A stretch of DNA of 42,324 bases, taken from Thermoanaerobacterales bacterium (lineage in GTDB: Bacteria; Bacillota; Desulfotomaculia; Desulfotomaculales; JASEER01). The translations under genes and the position numbers were made by a program. The stretch covers positions 1 through 42,324 of the forward strand of contig JASEER010000021.1 in the NCBI GenBank assembly GCA_030019475.1. Reading direction: 5' to 3'. This document shows positions 25,673 through 33,010 of this stretch, in pieces. Within the stretch, counting starts at the first letter, position 1. Every line of letters begins with the position of its first letter. The notes below the pieces were generated by a model. The model was not told the DNA's origin. It was given only the letters and a program-made list of their open reading frames with translations, and did not search any database.

Positions 25673-25994
25673 CAAACCTCCTTCTACCTGCTCAACTGCA
25701 GAGCTTGAATGCCCGGCATCTCAGCGTGATGCCCGGCAACCGGCTTTGATACCCGGCGCTCAGCGCCGACGACTGTGTTTTCCGCACACCTCCTCCTCAG
25801 CGAACTGGCTGACTGACCAAAAACAATGCCCACCCCGCCGTATCCTGGTAAAGGATACCACAAACCGCCCCTCCCACGCCCCGCCCGCTGCAATGCGCGA
25901 ATACGGGCCCGGCGTGCAAATACCAGGCGGTAAAAACTTGGGCGCAACCTTGCTCTTGAGCGCACAAAGACCGGCGCCCCATGTGCTCACCGTT

Positions 25995-26024
25995 ACTATA
26001 GTACAGGCCGAAAGGCCTTGTCAA
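25995..26024 (-). promoter_or_regulatory. dsrA promoter with a palindrome in its spacer
   Basis: Read leftward: TTGACA (26024-26019), an 18-bp spacer and TATAGT (26000-25995, 5 of 6). The spacer contains AGGCC, TTTC, GGCCT (26018-26005), a 5-bp inverted repeat ideally placed for a regulator. Start of transcription is expected near 25988. Confidence 0.75.
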
Positions 26025-26157
26025 TTGCCTCAAGACAAATGTCCATTACCAGTGAGATCCACGCCACCGCGGCGCGAAATCATCGGTCAGCGGCCGCAAG
26101 AGCCCGTAGCCCGGGCACAGCCCGATTAATAACCTCGGGGGCGACTTCACAAACGGC

Positions 26158-26186
26158 TTGACCGTCTCACAGGGAAATGCTATGTT
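26158..26186 (+). promoter_or_regulatory. Putative promoter of ferredoxin-dsrMK
   Basis: TTGACC (26158-26163, 5 of 6), a 17-bp spacer and TATGTT (26181-26186, 4 of 6). Transcription would start near 26193, giving a leader of about 314 nt before the ferredoxin gene. Confidence 0.6.
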
Positions 26187-26506
26187 GCCTCCGACGGGTT
26201 ATGCGCCCGGATTTGCTTAAAAAAGTTCTTATCGCCAAGAAGGAATCTTGCCGAGCATAACGAACAAAAAAATATGGGGTTGTGTAGCCGTTCAAGTCCG
26301 TCCGGATAGGTCTGCGCGGATGACGGGGCGTTCGCATTCCGGCCCTGTTCTATGGGAGGCGGCTTGTTTCTTCTTCCACGTCCCGGCTCGTGATCTGGGG
26401 GGCGTGGCACCGGTGTTGCCCGGGGGGATAAGGCGCCGGTTTGCGCGGATGCGGACTGACTGACGACCAAACCACTACTACATGCAGTTCAAGGAGGCGT
26501 ATGGCA

Positions 26507-26692
26507 ATGTTCATGGTGTCCATCGACGAGAGCAAGTGCGACGGCTGCGGCGAGTGCGTCGAAGCTTGCCCGGCGAGCGTTCTGGTCCTGCAGGACGGGA
26601 AGTGCCACGTCACGAACCCGACCGACTGCCTGGGTTGCGAGACCTGCGTCACCGTTTGCCCGAACGGCGCTCCCACGTTGCAGGAACTCTAG
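26507..26692 (+). CDS. 2[4Fe-4S]-type ferredoxin
   Basis: This protein of about 61 residues has two clusters of ferredoxin cysteines: CDGCGECVEACP near the N-terminus and CLGCETCVTVCP near the C-terminus, the classic bacterial 2[4Fe-4S] pattern. It is cytosolic and is likely an electron carrier for DsrAB or DsrMK, judged from its place at the head of dsrMK. ATGs at 26501, 26507 and 26513 are all possible; 26507 has AAGGAGG at 9 bases and gives MFMVSIDESK. Confidence 0.92.
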   Translation: MFMVSIDESKCDGCGECVEACPASVLVLQDGKCHVTNPTDCLGCETCVTVCPNGAPTLQEL

Positions 26693-26717
26693 TCCGGTTC
26701 CGAAGCTATCCGGCGGA

Positions 26718-26816
26718 GATACCGGGAGGTGAAAGAGAGCGAAGAGAAAGAAACCCCGTCCGGCAGGGGACGGCTGTGCCGTTATCGCCGGAATGTCTGT
26801 AAGTTCTCCCGGTATC
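26718..26816 (+). promoter_or_regulatory. Unrecognised structured RNA element between ferredoxin and dsrM
   Basis: GATACCGGGAG (26718-26728) and CTCCCGGTATC (26806-26816) form a perfect 11-bp closing stem. Inside are a 25-nt almost pure-purine strand (26729-26753) and a nested hairpin: CCGGC (26760-26764) with GCCGG (26787-26791), enclosing ACGGC (26770-26774)/GCCGT (26778-26782). Only a short, delayed T-run (CCTTTTAGG) follows. It lies in the 204-bp gap before dsrM and matches no class I know. Confidence 0.5.
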
Positions 26817-26896
26817 CGTGCCTTTTAGGAATGTGAACACAAGAGCCTGAGGTCCTTTAGGTTTGATCGCTACTTTGCCCGGAGGAGGTGCAAGGA

Positions 26897-27664
26897 ATGG
26901 AGGTCTTCGTCGGCCAGGTAATGCCTTACATTACCGTGGCCATCTTCCTCGGCGGCATCACGTGGCGCATCTGGCGCTGGATGATCCCGAGGATCGTACA
27001 CAACATCACCCTGTCACCTTTCGCCAGCAACTGGGTGGAGGCCGTCCTGCACCCGGTGATCCAGCTTTTGACCATGTGGAACGTCCTGAAGTTCGACCGC
27101 GGGCTGTGGCCGGGCGCTTTCCTGCTCCATTTCGCGTTGATCAACGTCCTGGGCGGGCACGTCGTCGGTTTCTATACCCTCGGCGAGCAGTTCAACTGGG
27201 TCGCGCCGCGCATCATCACCGCCGAGCAGAGCACAGCGGCGTCCGATTTCCTGGGCACCATGTTCGGTCTGATTTTCCTCCTTGCGCTCGTATGGCTCCT
27301 GTACCGCCGCTTCGCCGTCGAGAAGGTCAAGGCGGTTTCCGCCACCAGCGACTACCTGCACCTGGTGCTGCTGATCACCATCGCCTGCATCGGCAACTAC
27401 ATGCGTCTCGTCCCCGAGGCGCACATGACCTACGCCGAGGTGCGGGAATTCCTGGCCGGCCTGTTCCTCTTCCAACCGCTGCCGTTCCCGGATAACGCGT
27501 TCTTCCTGTATCACTTCCTGTTCGTGCAGATCCTGATGATCGTCTTCCCGTTCTCCAAGCTGATGCACACCTTCGGCATGTTCTGGGAACGGTGGATCGT
27601 CAACCGCCCGTACAAGGAATGGCCCGTGGGCCTGCCCGGTGTGCAGGTCCCCTTACAGAAGTAG
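26897..27664 (+). CDS. dsrM: Sulfite reduction-associated membrane cytochrome DsrM
   Basis: This protein of about 255 residues is NarI-like: about six transmembrane helices with paired His residues in helices (VEAVLHPVIQLL, FLLHFALINVLGGHVVG, FLYHFLFVQ, SKLMHTFGMF) that fit two haem b ligations. It takes electrons from menaquinol and passes them to DsrK. ATG 26897 has GGAGGAGGTG 6 bases upstream; the GTG at 26888 overlaps that site. Length is that of the shorter, Gram-positive DsrM, and no dsrJOP genes follow. Confidence 0.93.
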   Translation: MEVFVGQVMPYITVAIFLGGITWRIWRWMIPRIVHNITLSPFASNWVEAVLHPVIQLLTMWNVLKFDRGLWPGAFLLHFALINVLGGHVVGFYTLGEQFNWVAPRIITAEQSTAASDFLGTMFGLIFLLALVWLLYRRFAVEKVKAVSATSDYLHLVLLITIACIGNYMRLVPEAHMTYAEVREFLAGLFLFQPLPFPDNAFFLYHFLFVQILMIVFPFSKLMHTFGMFWERWIVNRPYKEWPVGLPGVQVPLQK

Positions 27665-27690
27665 AGGCCGTATGAAAGGGGGTGTTGGAT

Positions 27691-29154
27691 GTGGCTAAGA
27701 ATTTGGAAGCACCGCCAGGAAAAGATGAATGGATCGCCCGCTTCGGCGGGAAGACCGGCGGCAAGCTCATGGATGCGCCGCCTATGTTCGACGTCAAGCT
27801 GAGAACCACGAAGAAGGCCACCGACAAGGTCCTGTCCCAGCTGGGGGTCATTCCGGTTCCCGACGACCAGAAAGTCGAGATGGCCATCAAGTACCTGGAC
27901 GACTTCCGCAAGAAGGTCCGCTCCTTTGTGATGGCCATGGAGTCCTGCGTGAAGTGCGGTCTCTGCGCGGAGAACTGCCATACCTACCTCGGCACGCATG
28001 ACCCGAACAATATCCCGGCCAACCGCGCCGACCTGATCCGGAAGGTCTACAAGCGTTACTTCACGGTTCAGGGCCGTCTTTTCGGCGGCCTGGTGGGGGC
28101 CGAGGACCTGACCCCGGAGATGCTGGAGAAGTGGTACAGCTACTTCTACCAGTGTTCGGAGTGCCGCCGCTGCGGCCACGTCTGCCCGTTCGGCATCGAC
28201 ACCTGCGAGGTGACCATGGTCGGGCGGCAGATCCTCTATAACCTGGGGATTGTGCCTCAGCTCCACGGGGCGACCGACGTCGCCATCCTGAACACCGGTA
28301 ACCACATGGGCCTGACCAAGGCCGGTATCGAGGACACCCTTGAGTTCCTGGCCGAGGAGATCGAGGAGGACTACGGCGTCAAGCTGGAGTTCCCGGTCGA
28401 CAAGCCGGAGTCGGATATCCTTTACGTGCCTTCGTCGGCCGACTTTATGCTCAACGCGGACACCCTGAAGGGCGCCGCGATGTTCTTCAAGTATGTCGGC
28501 GCGAATTGGACCATCTCCAGCCGCATCACCGAGGCCGGCAACTTCGGGTATCTCTCCGACCAGACCCGCATCCAGCGCGAACTGGTCACCCGGACCATGA
28601 CCGAGGCCGCCCGGCTCGGGTGCTCCAAGATCGTCTGGGGCGAGTGCGGCCACGGCTGGCGGGCGGCGAAGATGTACATCCCGACGATGGCGGACCTGCC
28701 GCAGGTCAAGCGTATCCCGGTCACGCATATCCACGATGAGGTAGTGGCATACATTAAGGCCGGACAGCTGAAGCTGGACCCGACCCGGATCAGCCAGCCG
28801 GTCACCCTGCACGACCCCTGCAACTACGTGCGGGCATGCGGGCTGTGTGACAACATGCGCGTGATCATCCGCGCCGTCACCACCGATTTCCGTGAAATGA
28901 AGCCCAACCGCGAGCAGAACTTCTGTTGCGGCGGCGGATCCGGTATCCTCTTCGACGACCCTGAGATGTACGAGTTCCGCATTATGGCTTCGAACAGAAA
29001 GGCCGAACAGATCCGGGAGACCGGGGCCGAGATCCTCTGCGCTCCCTGCTCCATCTGCAAGGCCCAGTTCTACCCGATGGTGAAGGAGCACAAGCTGGGC
29101 GTCGAGGTCAAGGGCCTGATCGATTTGGTCGGCAAGGCACTGGTATGGGACTGA
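27691..29154 (+). CDS. dsrK: Sulfite reduction-associated iron-sulfur protein DsrK
   Basis: This HdrD-like protein of about 487 residues is the DsrM partner that reduces the DsrC trisulfide. Two [4Fe-4S] motifs lie at about residues 90-105 (CVKCGLCAENC) and about 155-170 (CSECRRCGHVCP). Two CCG-type domains follow; HDPCNYVRACG with NFCCGGGSG provides the noncubane-cluster cysteines, and CAPCSICKAQF follows. GTG 27691 has AAAGGGGGTG about 6 bases upstream; GTG 27682 overlaps that site. The gap to dsrM is 26 bp. Confidence 0.94.
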   Translation: MAKNLEAPPGKDEWIARFGGKTGGKLMDAPPMFDVKLRTTKKATDKVLSQLGVIPVPDDQKVEMAIKYLDDFRKKVRSFVMAMESCVKCGLCAENCHTYLGTHDPNNIPANRADLIRKVYKRYFTVQGRLFGGLVGAEDLTPEMLEKWYSYFYQCSECRRCGHVCPFGIDTCEVTMVGRQILYNLGIVPQLHGATDVAILNTGNHMGLTKAGIEDTLEFLAEEIEEDYGVKLEFPVDKPESDILYVPSSADFMLNADTLKGAAMFFKYVGANWTISSRITEAGNFGYLSDQTRIQRELVTRTMTEAARLGCSKIVWGECGHGWRAAKMYIPTMADLPQVKRIPVTHIHDEVVAYIKAGQLKLDPTRISQPVTLHDPCNYVRACGLCDNMRVIIRAVTTDFREMKPNREQNFCCGGGSGILFDDPEMYEFRIMASNRKAEQIRETGAEILCAPCSICKAQFYPMVKEHKLGVEVKGLIDLVGKALVWD

Positions 29155-29159
29155 ACGTC

Positions 29160-29190
29160 TTGCGACGGGCACCCCGTACTGTGCTATGAT
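29160..29190 (+). promoter_or_regulatory. Extended -10 promoter for dsrC
   Basis: TTGCGA (29160-29165), a 19-bp spacer and TATGAT (29185-29190) with an upstream TG (TGCTATGAT). It lies in the 77-bp gap between dsrK and dsrC, so dsrC can probably be made in excess of dsrMK. Confidence 0.6.
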
Positions 29191-29231
29191 AAAAAAAAGA
29201 CGAACACAATAATTCAGGAGGTGTTTTAGGA

Positions 29232-29549
29232 ATGCCGTTTGTCGAAGTTAACGGCAGGCAGGTGGAGGTCGACGAGGACGGTTTCCTCGTCAACCCGGAG
29301 GACTGGACCGAGGATATTGCGTATGCTTTCGCCAAGGGTGAGGGTATCGACGAACTCACCGAGAACCACTGGAAGGTCATCAACTACCTCAAGGAGTACT
29401 TCAAGCAGAACGGGATCGCGCCGATGATCCGCAAGATGTGCAAGGACACCGGCATCCCCCTGAAGGAGATCTACGAGCTCTTCCCGACGGGCCCCGCCAA
29501 AGGCGCCTGCAAGCTGGGCGGCCTGCCGAAGCCGACCGGTTGCGTCTAA
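29232..29549 (+). CDS. dsrC: DsrC sulfur-carrier protein
   Basis: This 105-residue protein has the DsrC/TusE fold sequence (DEDGFLVNPEDWTEDIA, ENHWKVINYLKEYF). The C-terminal arm KGACKLGGLPKPTGCV carries both redox cysteines, 11 residues apart (Cys93 and Cys104), so it can form the trisulfide with DsrAB. This distinguishes it from single-Cys relatives. CAGGAGGTG lies 8 bases upstream of the ATG. It has its own promoter and terminator. Confidence 0.97.
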   Translation: MPFVEVNGRQVEVDEDGFLVNPEDWTEDIAYAFAKGEGIDELTENHWKVINYLKEYFKQNGIAPMIRKMCKDTGIPLKEIYELFPTGPAKGACKLGGLPKPTGCV

Positions 29550-29573
29550 AAACCATAACTCGCACAAAAGCTA

Positions 29574-29610
29574 ACCCGGGGGTGGAATATCTCCCGGGTT
29601 TCCTTTCTCT
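29574..29610 (+). terminator. Terminator after dsrC
   Basis: AACCCGGG (29574-29581)/CCCGGGTT (29593-29600) form a perfect 8-bp stem followed by TCCTTTCTCTT, 24 bases past the dsrC stop. Confidence 0.82.
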
Positions 29611-29626
29611 TACCGTGTGGGCCGGG

Positions 29627-29663
29627 GAAGTGGGAAGTGAGAGGTGAGAGGTGAGAGGTGGGA
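29627..29663 (+). repeat. GTGAGAGGT repeat array overlapping the dsrN start
   Basis: Four near-tandem 8-9-bp units of the GTGGGAAGT/GTGAGAGGT type, related to the left arm at 12846-12890. The last unit runs into the proposed GTG start of the amidotransferase gene and supplies its only Shine-Dalgarno-like sequence. Confidence 0.75.
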
Positions 29664-31085
29664 GACTTGAGCGAACCGCGTCCCAGGCTGGTGATCGCCG
29701 CGCCGCAGGGCCGTTCCGGGAAAACCACGGTGACCGCCACCCTGGTAGCCGGGCTGGCGGCGAGGGGCCTTGCCGTCCAGCCTTTCAAGAAGGGGCCGGA
29801 CTTCATCGACCCGAGCTGGCTGTCGCAGGTGGCGGGCCGCGCGTGCCGCAACCTGGACCTCTACCTAATGCCGGCCGAGACCGTCCGTGACAGCTTCTTC
29901 CGGGCCGCCGCCGACGCCGACGTCGCCGTTGTCGAAGGGGCGATGGGGCTCTTTGACGGCCTGGACCTGGAGGGCAGCAACAGCACGGCCGAACTGGCCA
30001 AACTCCTTGCCGCCCCGGTCATCCTTGTCCTCAACGTGACGCGCATGACCCGCTCGGCGGCGGCCGTCGTCCTCGGCTGCCAGAAATTCGACCCGGAGCT
30101 GAACATCGCGGGGGTTGTCCTGAACAACGTGGCCCGCCCCCGCCACCTGGACATGCTGACGGGCGCCATCGACCGCTACTGCGGGCTTCCCGTGGTCGGG
30201 GCGATTCCGAAGCGGGCCGACTATGCCGTCCCGGACCGGCACCTCGGGCTGGTCCCGGCCGGGGAGGACAGCTCGTTGCACGCCGCTGTTGCCGCTCTGG
30301 CCCGGGACGCCGCCGAGCGCCTGGACATTGACCGTCTCCTGGCCATCGCCGCCTCCGCCCCGCCCCTCGACGCCCCGCTCCAGAGCACCGAGCCTTCGCC
30401 GGCGCCGGCCGCCGGCGCCCCGCGCATCGGGGTCGTCCGCGACCGGGCTTTTACCTTCTACTACCCGGAGAACCTGGAGGCCCTCCAGAGCGCCGGGGCC
30501 GCACTGGTTTACATCGACGCCCTGCTCGATCCCGCGCTCCCGCCGGTGGACGGCCTCTATATCGGCGGGGGCTTCCCGGAGGTCTTCGCCGGGGAGCTGG
30601 AGGCCAACGCCGGGCTGCGCGAAGCCATCCGCCGGGCGGCCGCCGAAGGCATGCCGGTCTACGCCGAGTGCGGAGGGCTGATGTACCTTGGCGAGGCGCT
30701 GACCTGGAAGGGGCGGCGTTACGCCATGGCCGGGGCCCTGCCGCTGGAGGTCGACCTGGACGAAAAACCGCGCGGCCACGGTTACATGCTCTGCGCGGTG
30801 GAGGAAGAGAACCCCTTCTTCCCGCAAGGCGCCCTCGTCCGGGGGCATGAGTTCCACCATTCCTCCGTCACGGTCCTGGACCGGGGCCGCGTGCGGCTGG
30901 CGCTGCAGGTGCGGCGGGGTTACGGCATCGACGGGCGGCGTGACGGGGCCGTCTTCCGGAACGTCTTCGCCGCCTACAACCACATCCATGCCCTGGGCGT
31001 GCCCGAGTGGGCGCCGCGGTTCGTGGAAGCGGCGCGCTCCTACCGGGCGGCCCGCGAAAGGACGGTATGCCACTTTGGCGGCTAA
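29658..31085 (+). CDS. dsrN: Cobyrinate a,c-diamide synthase family; DsrN-type sirohaem amidase candidate
   Basis: This protein of about 475 residues is a CbiA/CobB-type glutamine amidotransferase. The N-terminal ATPase half has the P-loop APQGRSGKTTV (about 15-25), DFIDPS and VEGAMGLFDG. The C-terminal glutaminase half has the catalytic Cys in AECGGLMYLGE and a HEFHHS motif. CbiA amidates cobyrinate for B12; the dsr-linked DsrN paralogue is thought to amidate sirohaem for DsrAB. Context favours DsrN, but no other cobalamin gene is here to separate the two. GTG 29658 or TTG 29667 could be used. Overlaps cutA by 11 bases. Confidence 0.85.
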   Translation: MGDLSEPRPRLVIAAPQGRSGKTTVTATLVAGLAARGLAVQPFKKGPDFIDPSWLSQVAGRACRNLDLYLMPAETVRDSFFRAAADADVAVVEGAMGLFDGLDLEGSNSTAELAKLLAAPVILVLNVTRMTRSAAAVVLGCQKFDPELNIAGVVLNNVARPRHLDMLTGAIDRYCGLPVVGAIPKRADYAVPDRHLGLVPAGEDSSLHAAVAALARDAAERLDIDRLLAIAASAPPLDAPLQSTEPSPAPAAGAPRIGVVRDRAFTFYYPENLEALQSAGAALVYIDALLDPALPPVDGLYIGGGFPEVFAGELEANAGLREAIRRAAAEGMPVYAECGGLMYLGEALTWKGRRYAMAGALPLEVDLDEKPRGHGYMLCAVEEENPFFPQGALVRGHEFHHSSVTVLDRGRVRLALQVRRGYGIDGRRDGAVFRNVFAAYNHIHALGVPEWAPRFVEAARSYRAARERTVCHFGG

Positions 31086-31392
31086 ACTCGTATACATCAC
31101 GGCGGGAAGCGAGGACGAGGCCCGCCGGATTGCCCGGGGCCTCGTCGAGCGGCGCCTGGCGGCCTGCGCCAACGTCATCCCCCGCATCCGCTCCTTCTAC
31201 CGGTGGGACGGCCGGCTCTGCGAGGATGACGAGGCGGTCGTCATCGCCAAGACCACCGACGCCCTGGCGGAGCGGCTCGTGGCCGCGGTGAAGGAACTGC
31301 ACAGTTACGAGGTGCCGGCGGTGCTCGTACTCGACGTTGAGCGCGGTTACCCGCCCTTCCTGGAGTGGCTCGCCGGTGAGGTCCGCCCGTGA
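31075..31392 (+). CDS. cutA: Divalent-cation tolerance protein CutA1
   Basis: This 105-residue protein matches the CutA1 trimer family, with KLVYITAGSEDEARRIARGLVE, the ACANVIPRIRSFYRW strand-turn, and LHSYEVPAVLVLDV. Its role is uncertain despite the name. A TTG start at 31075 is the only in-frame start giving standard length; AAAGGA lies 12 bases upstream and the start overlaps the preceding gene. It overlaps endonuclease V by 4 bases (GTGA). Confidence 0.9.
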   Translation: MAAKLVYITAGSEDEARRIARGLVERRLAACANVIPRIRSFYRWDGRLCEDDEAVVIAKTTDALAERLVAAVKELHSYEVPAVLVLDVERGYPPFLEWLAGEVRP

Positions 31393-32072
31393 ACACGGGG
31401 GGCAGCTGCTGGCCGGAGACCGTCGCCGAGGCCCGCGCGCTGCAGGAGGCCTTGCGGTCGCGGCTGGTCGTGGGAGGCGCGCCGGACCTCGACAGCGTCG
31501 GCCTGGTCGCCGGGGCCGACGTGTCCTTCTCCCGCGTCGCCAACCGGGTCTATGCGGCGGTGGTCGTGCTCACCTATCCCGGCCTGGCCGAGGTGGACGT
31601 CGCCACCGCCGAAGGCGACGCCACCTTCCCTTACGTGCCCGGCTTTTTGGTTTACCGCGAGGGGCCGGTCCTGGAGCGGGCCTTTGCCGCCCTGAGCCGC
31701 ATGCCCGACGTGGTCCTCTTCGACGGCCACGGCCTGGCCCACCCGCGCCGCCTGGGCATCGCCAGCCACTTCGGCATCCTCCTCGACCGGCCCACCGTCG
31801 GGGTCGCCAAGTCACGGCTGGTCGGGGAGTTCGAAGACCCGGGGCCGGAGCCGGGCGACACCGCCCCCCTGATCGACAGGGGGGAACCGGTGGGATGCGT
31901 CCTGCGCACCAAGCGCGGCGTACGCCCGGTCTTCGTTTCGGTCGGCCACCGCATCGGCCTGGAACAGGCCGTGGACCTCGCCCTGTCCTGCTGCCGGGGC
32001 TACCGCCTGCCCGAGCCGACCCGCCTGGCGCACCTCCGGTCAAACGCCTGCCGAAAGTCCAACGGGGGGTAA
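31389..32072 (+). CDS. nfi: Endonuclease V
   Basis: This 227-residue enzyme cuts DNA one base 3' of deoxyinosine and other deaminated bases. The catalytic residues are visible in GADVSF (Asp), PYVPGFLVYREGP (wedge region) and LFDGHGLAHPRRLGIASH (Asp/His). Length is standard. It overlaps cutA by 4 bases, so it is translationally coupled at the end of the dsrN-cutA-nfi unit, and a strong terminator follows. Confidence 0.94.
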   Translation: MNTGGSCWPETVAEARALQEALRSRLVVGGAPDLDSVGLVAGADVSFSRVANRVYAAVVVLTYPGLAEVDVATAEGDATFPYVPGFLVYREGPVLERAFAALSRMPDVVLFDGHGLAHPRRLGIASHFGILLDRPTVGVAKSRLVGEFEDPGPEPGDTAPLIDRGEPVGCVLRTKRGVRPVFVSVGHRIGLEQAVDLALSCCRGYRLPEPTRLAHLRSNACRKSNGG

Positions 32073-32104
32073 GGCTGCCGCATCTGTAAACGAACTTTTC
32101 TCCG

Positions 32105-32132
32105 GTCCCCTGCAAAGGGGACTCATTTTTTT
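32105..32132 (+). terminator. Rho-independent terminator after nfi
   Basis: A perfect 7-bp stem, GTCCCCT/AGGGGAC, with a GCAA tetraloop is followed by TCA and seven T residues. It closes the dsrN-cutA-nfi transcript. Confidence 0.92.
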
Positions 32133-32184
32133 GCCCCCATCCAGGAAGAATAACGGGCGACAAGCTGGATGAGGGGGATGTCCC

Positions 32185-32877
32185 GTGGAGTATAAGCGAA
32201 AAGCTGTAACCGCCCTGGCGGCCCTGGTGGTCGCCGCGGCGTGCTTCCTGGTGCCGGCCGAGCGGGCCTGGGCCGAACCGACCCTGCACTGGGGCGCGAA
32301 GGGCTACCAGGTGCAGCGCGTGCAGCAGCGCCTGGCGGCCTGGGGCTACTACCGCGGCCCCATCGACGGGGCCTACGGCTTCCGTACCTGGCGGGCGGTG
32401 CGGAGTTTTCAGGCCGGAAACGGCCTTGCCGTCACCGGCACCGTCGACGACCGGACCTGGCGCGCGCTGGGCCTGGCGGACCCGGTGACGCGGACGGCCC
32501 CGGCGACCTCGGGCCGCGGGACGGGGTGGGACATCTGGCTTCTCGCCCGGGTCATCCAGGGGGAGGCGGGCGCCGAACCCTTTATCGGCAAGGTGGCGGT
32601 CGGGGCGGTGATCATGAACAGGGTGCGGAGCGCTTCCTTCCCGAACACCATCGCCGGGGTGGTCTTCCAGGGGGCCGCCTTTGAATCCGTGTTAAACGGC
32701 CTGATCTGGCGCGTTCCGGTCTCGCTGGAGTCCCTTCGCGCCGCGCAGTTGGCCCTGTCCGGCTGGGACCCCACCGGCGGCGCGACCTTTTTCTGGAACC
32801 CCTATAAGCCTGTCTCGCCCTGGATCTGGACGAGGAGGATCGTGACCCAGATCGGCCGCCATGTATTCGGACGCTGA
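32185..32877 (+). CDS. sleB: Spore cortex-lytic enzyme SleB
   Basis: This 230-residue exported protein has a signal peptide of about 30 residues ending AERAWA. A peptidoglycan-binding domain (about 35-95, GYQVQRVQQRLAAWGYY) precedes a SleB hydrolase_2 domain (about 118-230) with the catalytic Glu in VIQGEAGAEPF and the NRVRSASFPNTI motif. It acts as a lytic transglycosylase on cortex muramic-delta-lactam peptidoglycan during germination. The GTG start has GAGGGGGATG upstream. Paired with ypeB, which stabilises SleB, it supports a spore-forming host. Confidence 0.94.
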   Translation: MEYKRKAVTALAALVVAAACFLVPAERAWAEPTLHWGAKGYQVQRVQQRLAAWGYYRGPIDGAYGFRTWRAVRSFQAGNGLAVTGTVDDRTWRALGLADPVTRTAPATSGRGTGWDIWLLARVIQGEAGAEPFIGKVAVGAVIMNRVRSASFPNTIAGVVFQGAAFESVLNGLIWRVPVSLESLRAAQLALSGWDPTGGATFFWNPYKPVSPWIWTRRIVTQIGRHVFGR

Positions 32878-33010
32878 GGACCGTTGCCCGGCACTATTAG
32901 AGAAAAGACCTCTTGCTCCAGGGTGGCGTCTGATATGTTATGTCCTTGTGAAGGTTGAGTGCTGGGTGAACGGTCTGGTTAGTTTAGCTTGAGTAGGGAG
33001 GTATTCCACC

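Larger units (their letters stand above)
25673..26506. promoter_or_regulatory. Gene-free divergent control region of the dsr locus (~830 bp)
   Basis: This separates leftward dsrA from the rightward ferredoxin. It holds one sigma-A-like promoter per direction and a ~315-nt leader on each side. The dsrA leader has a GTATCC/GGATAC hairpin (25840-25858) and three diverged GATGCCCGGC-like units ending GCCGACGACTG (about 25709-25774), similar to the 16643 repeat. A CTGACTGACC(GAC)CAAA motif occurs in both leaders in the same plus-strand orientation (25809-25822 and 26456-26471). I recognise no known riboswitch class. Confidence 0.6.

Noticed and set aside
24248-25708. A 486-codon plus-strand open frame opposite dsrA
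   Set aside because: Antisense shadow of dsrA; composition (many Val-Ala-Asp-His) is typical of mirrored GC-rich coding DNA.
25760-25990. A 76-codon leader ORF (MSTWGAG...) in the dsrA leader
   Set aside because: It would start almost at the predicted transcription start with no ribosome site, and codons look random; kept only as leader sequence.
27511-29172. A 553-codon minus-strand open frame opposite dsrK
   Set aside because: Antisense shadow of dsrK and the end of dsrM, without a ribosome site or domain.
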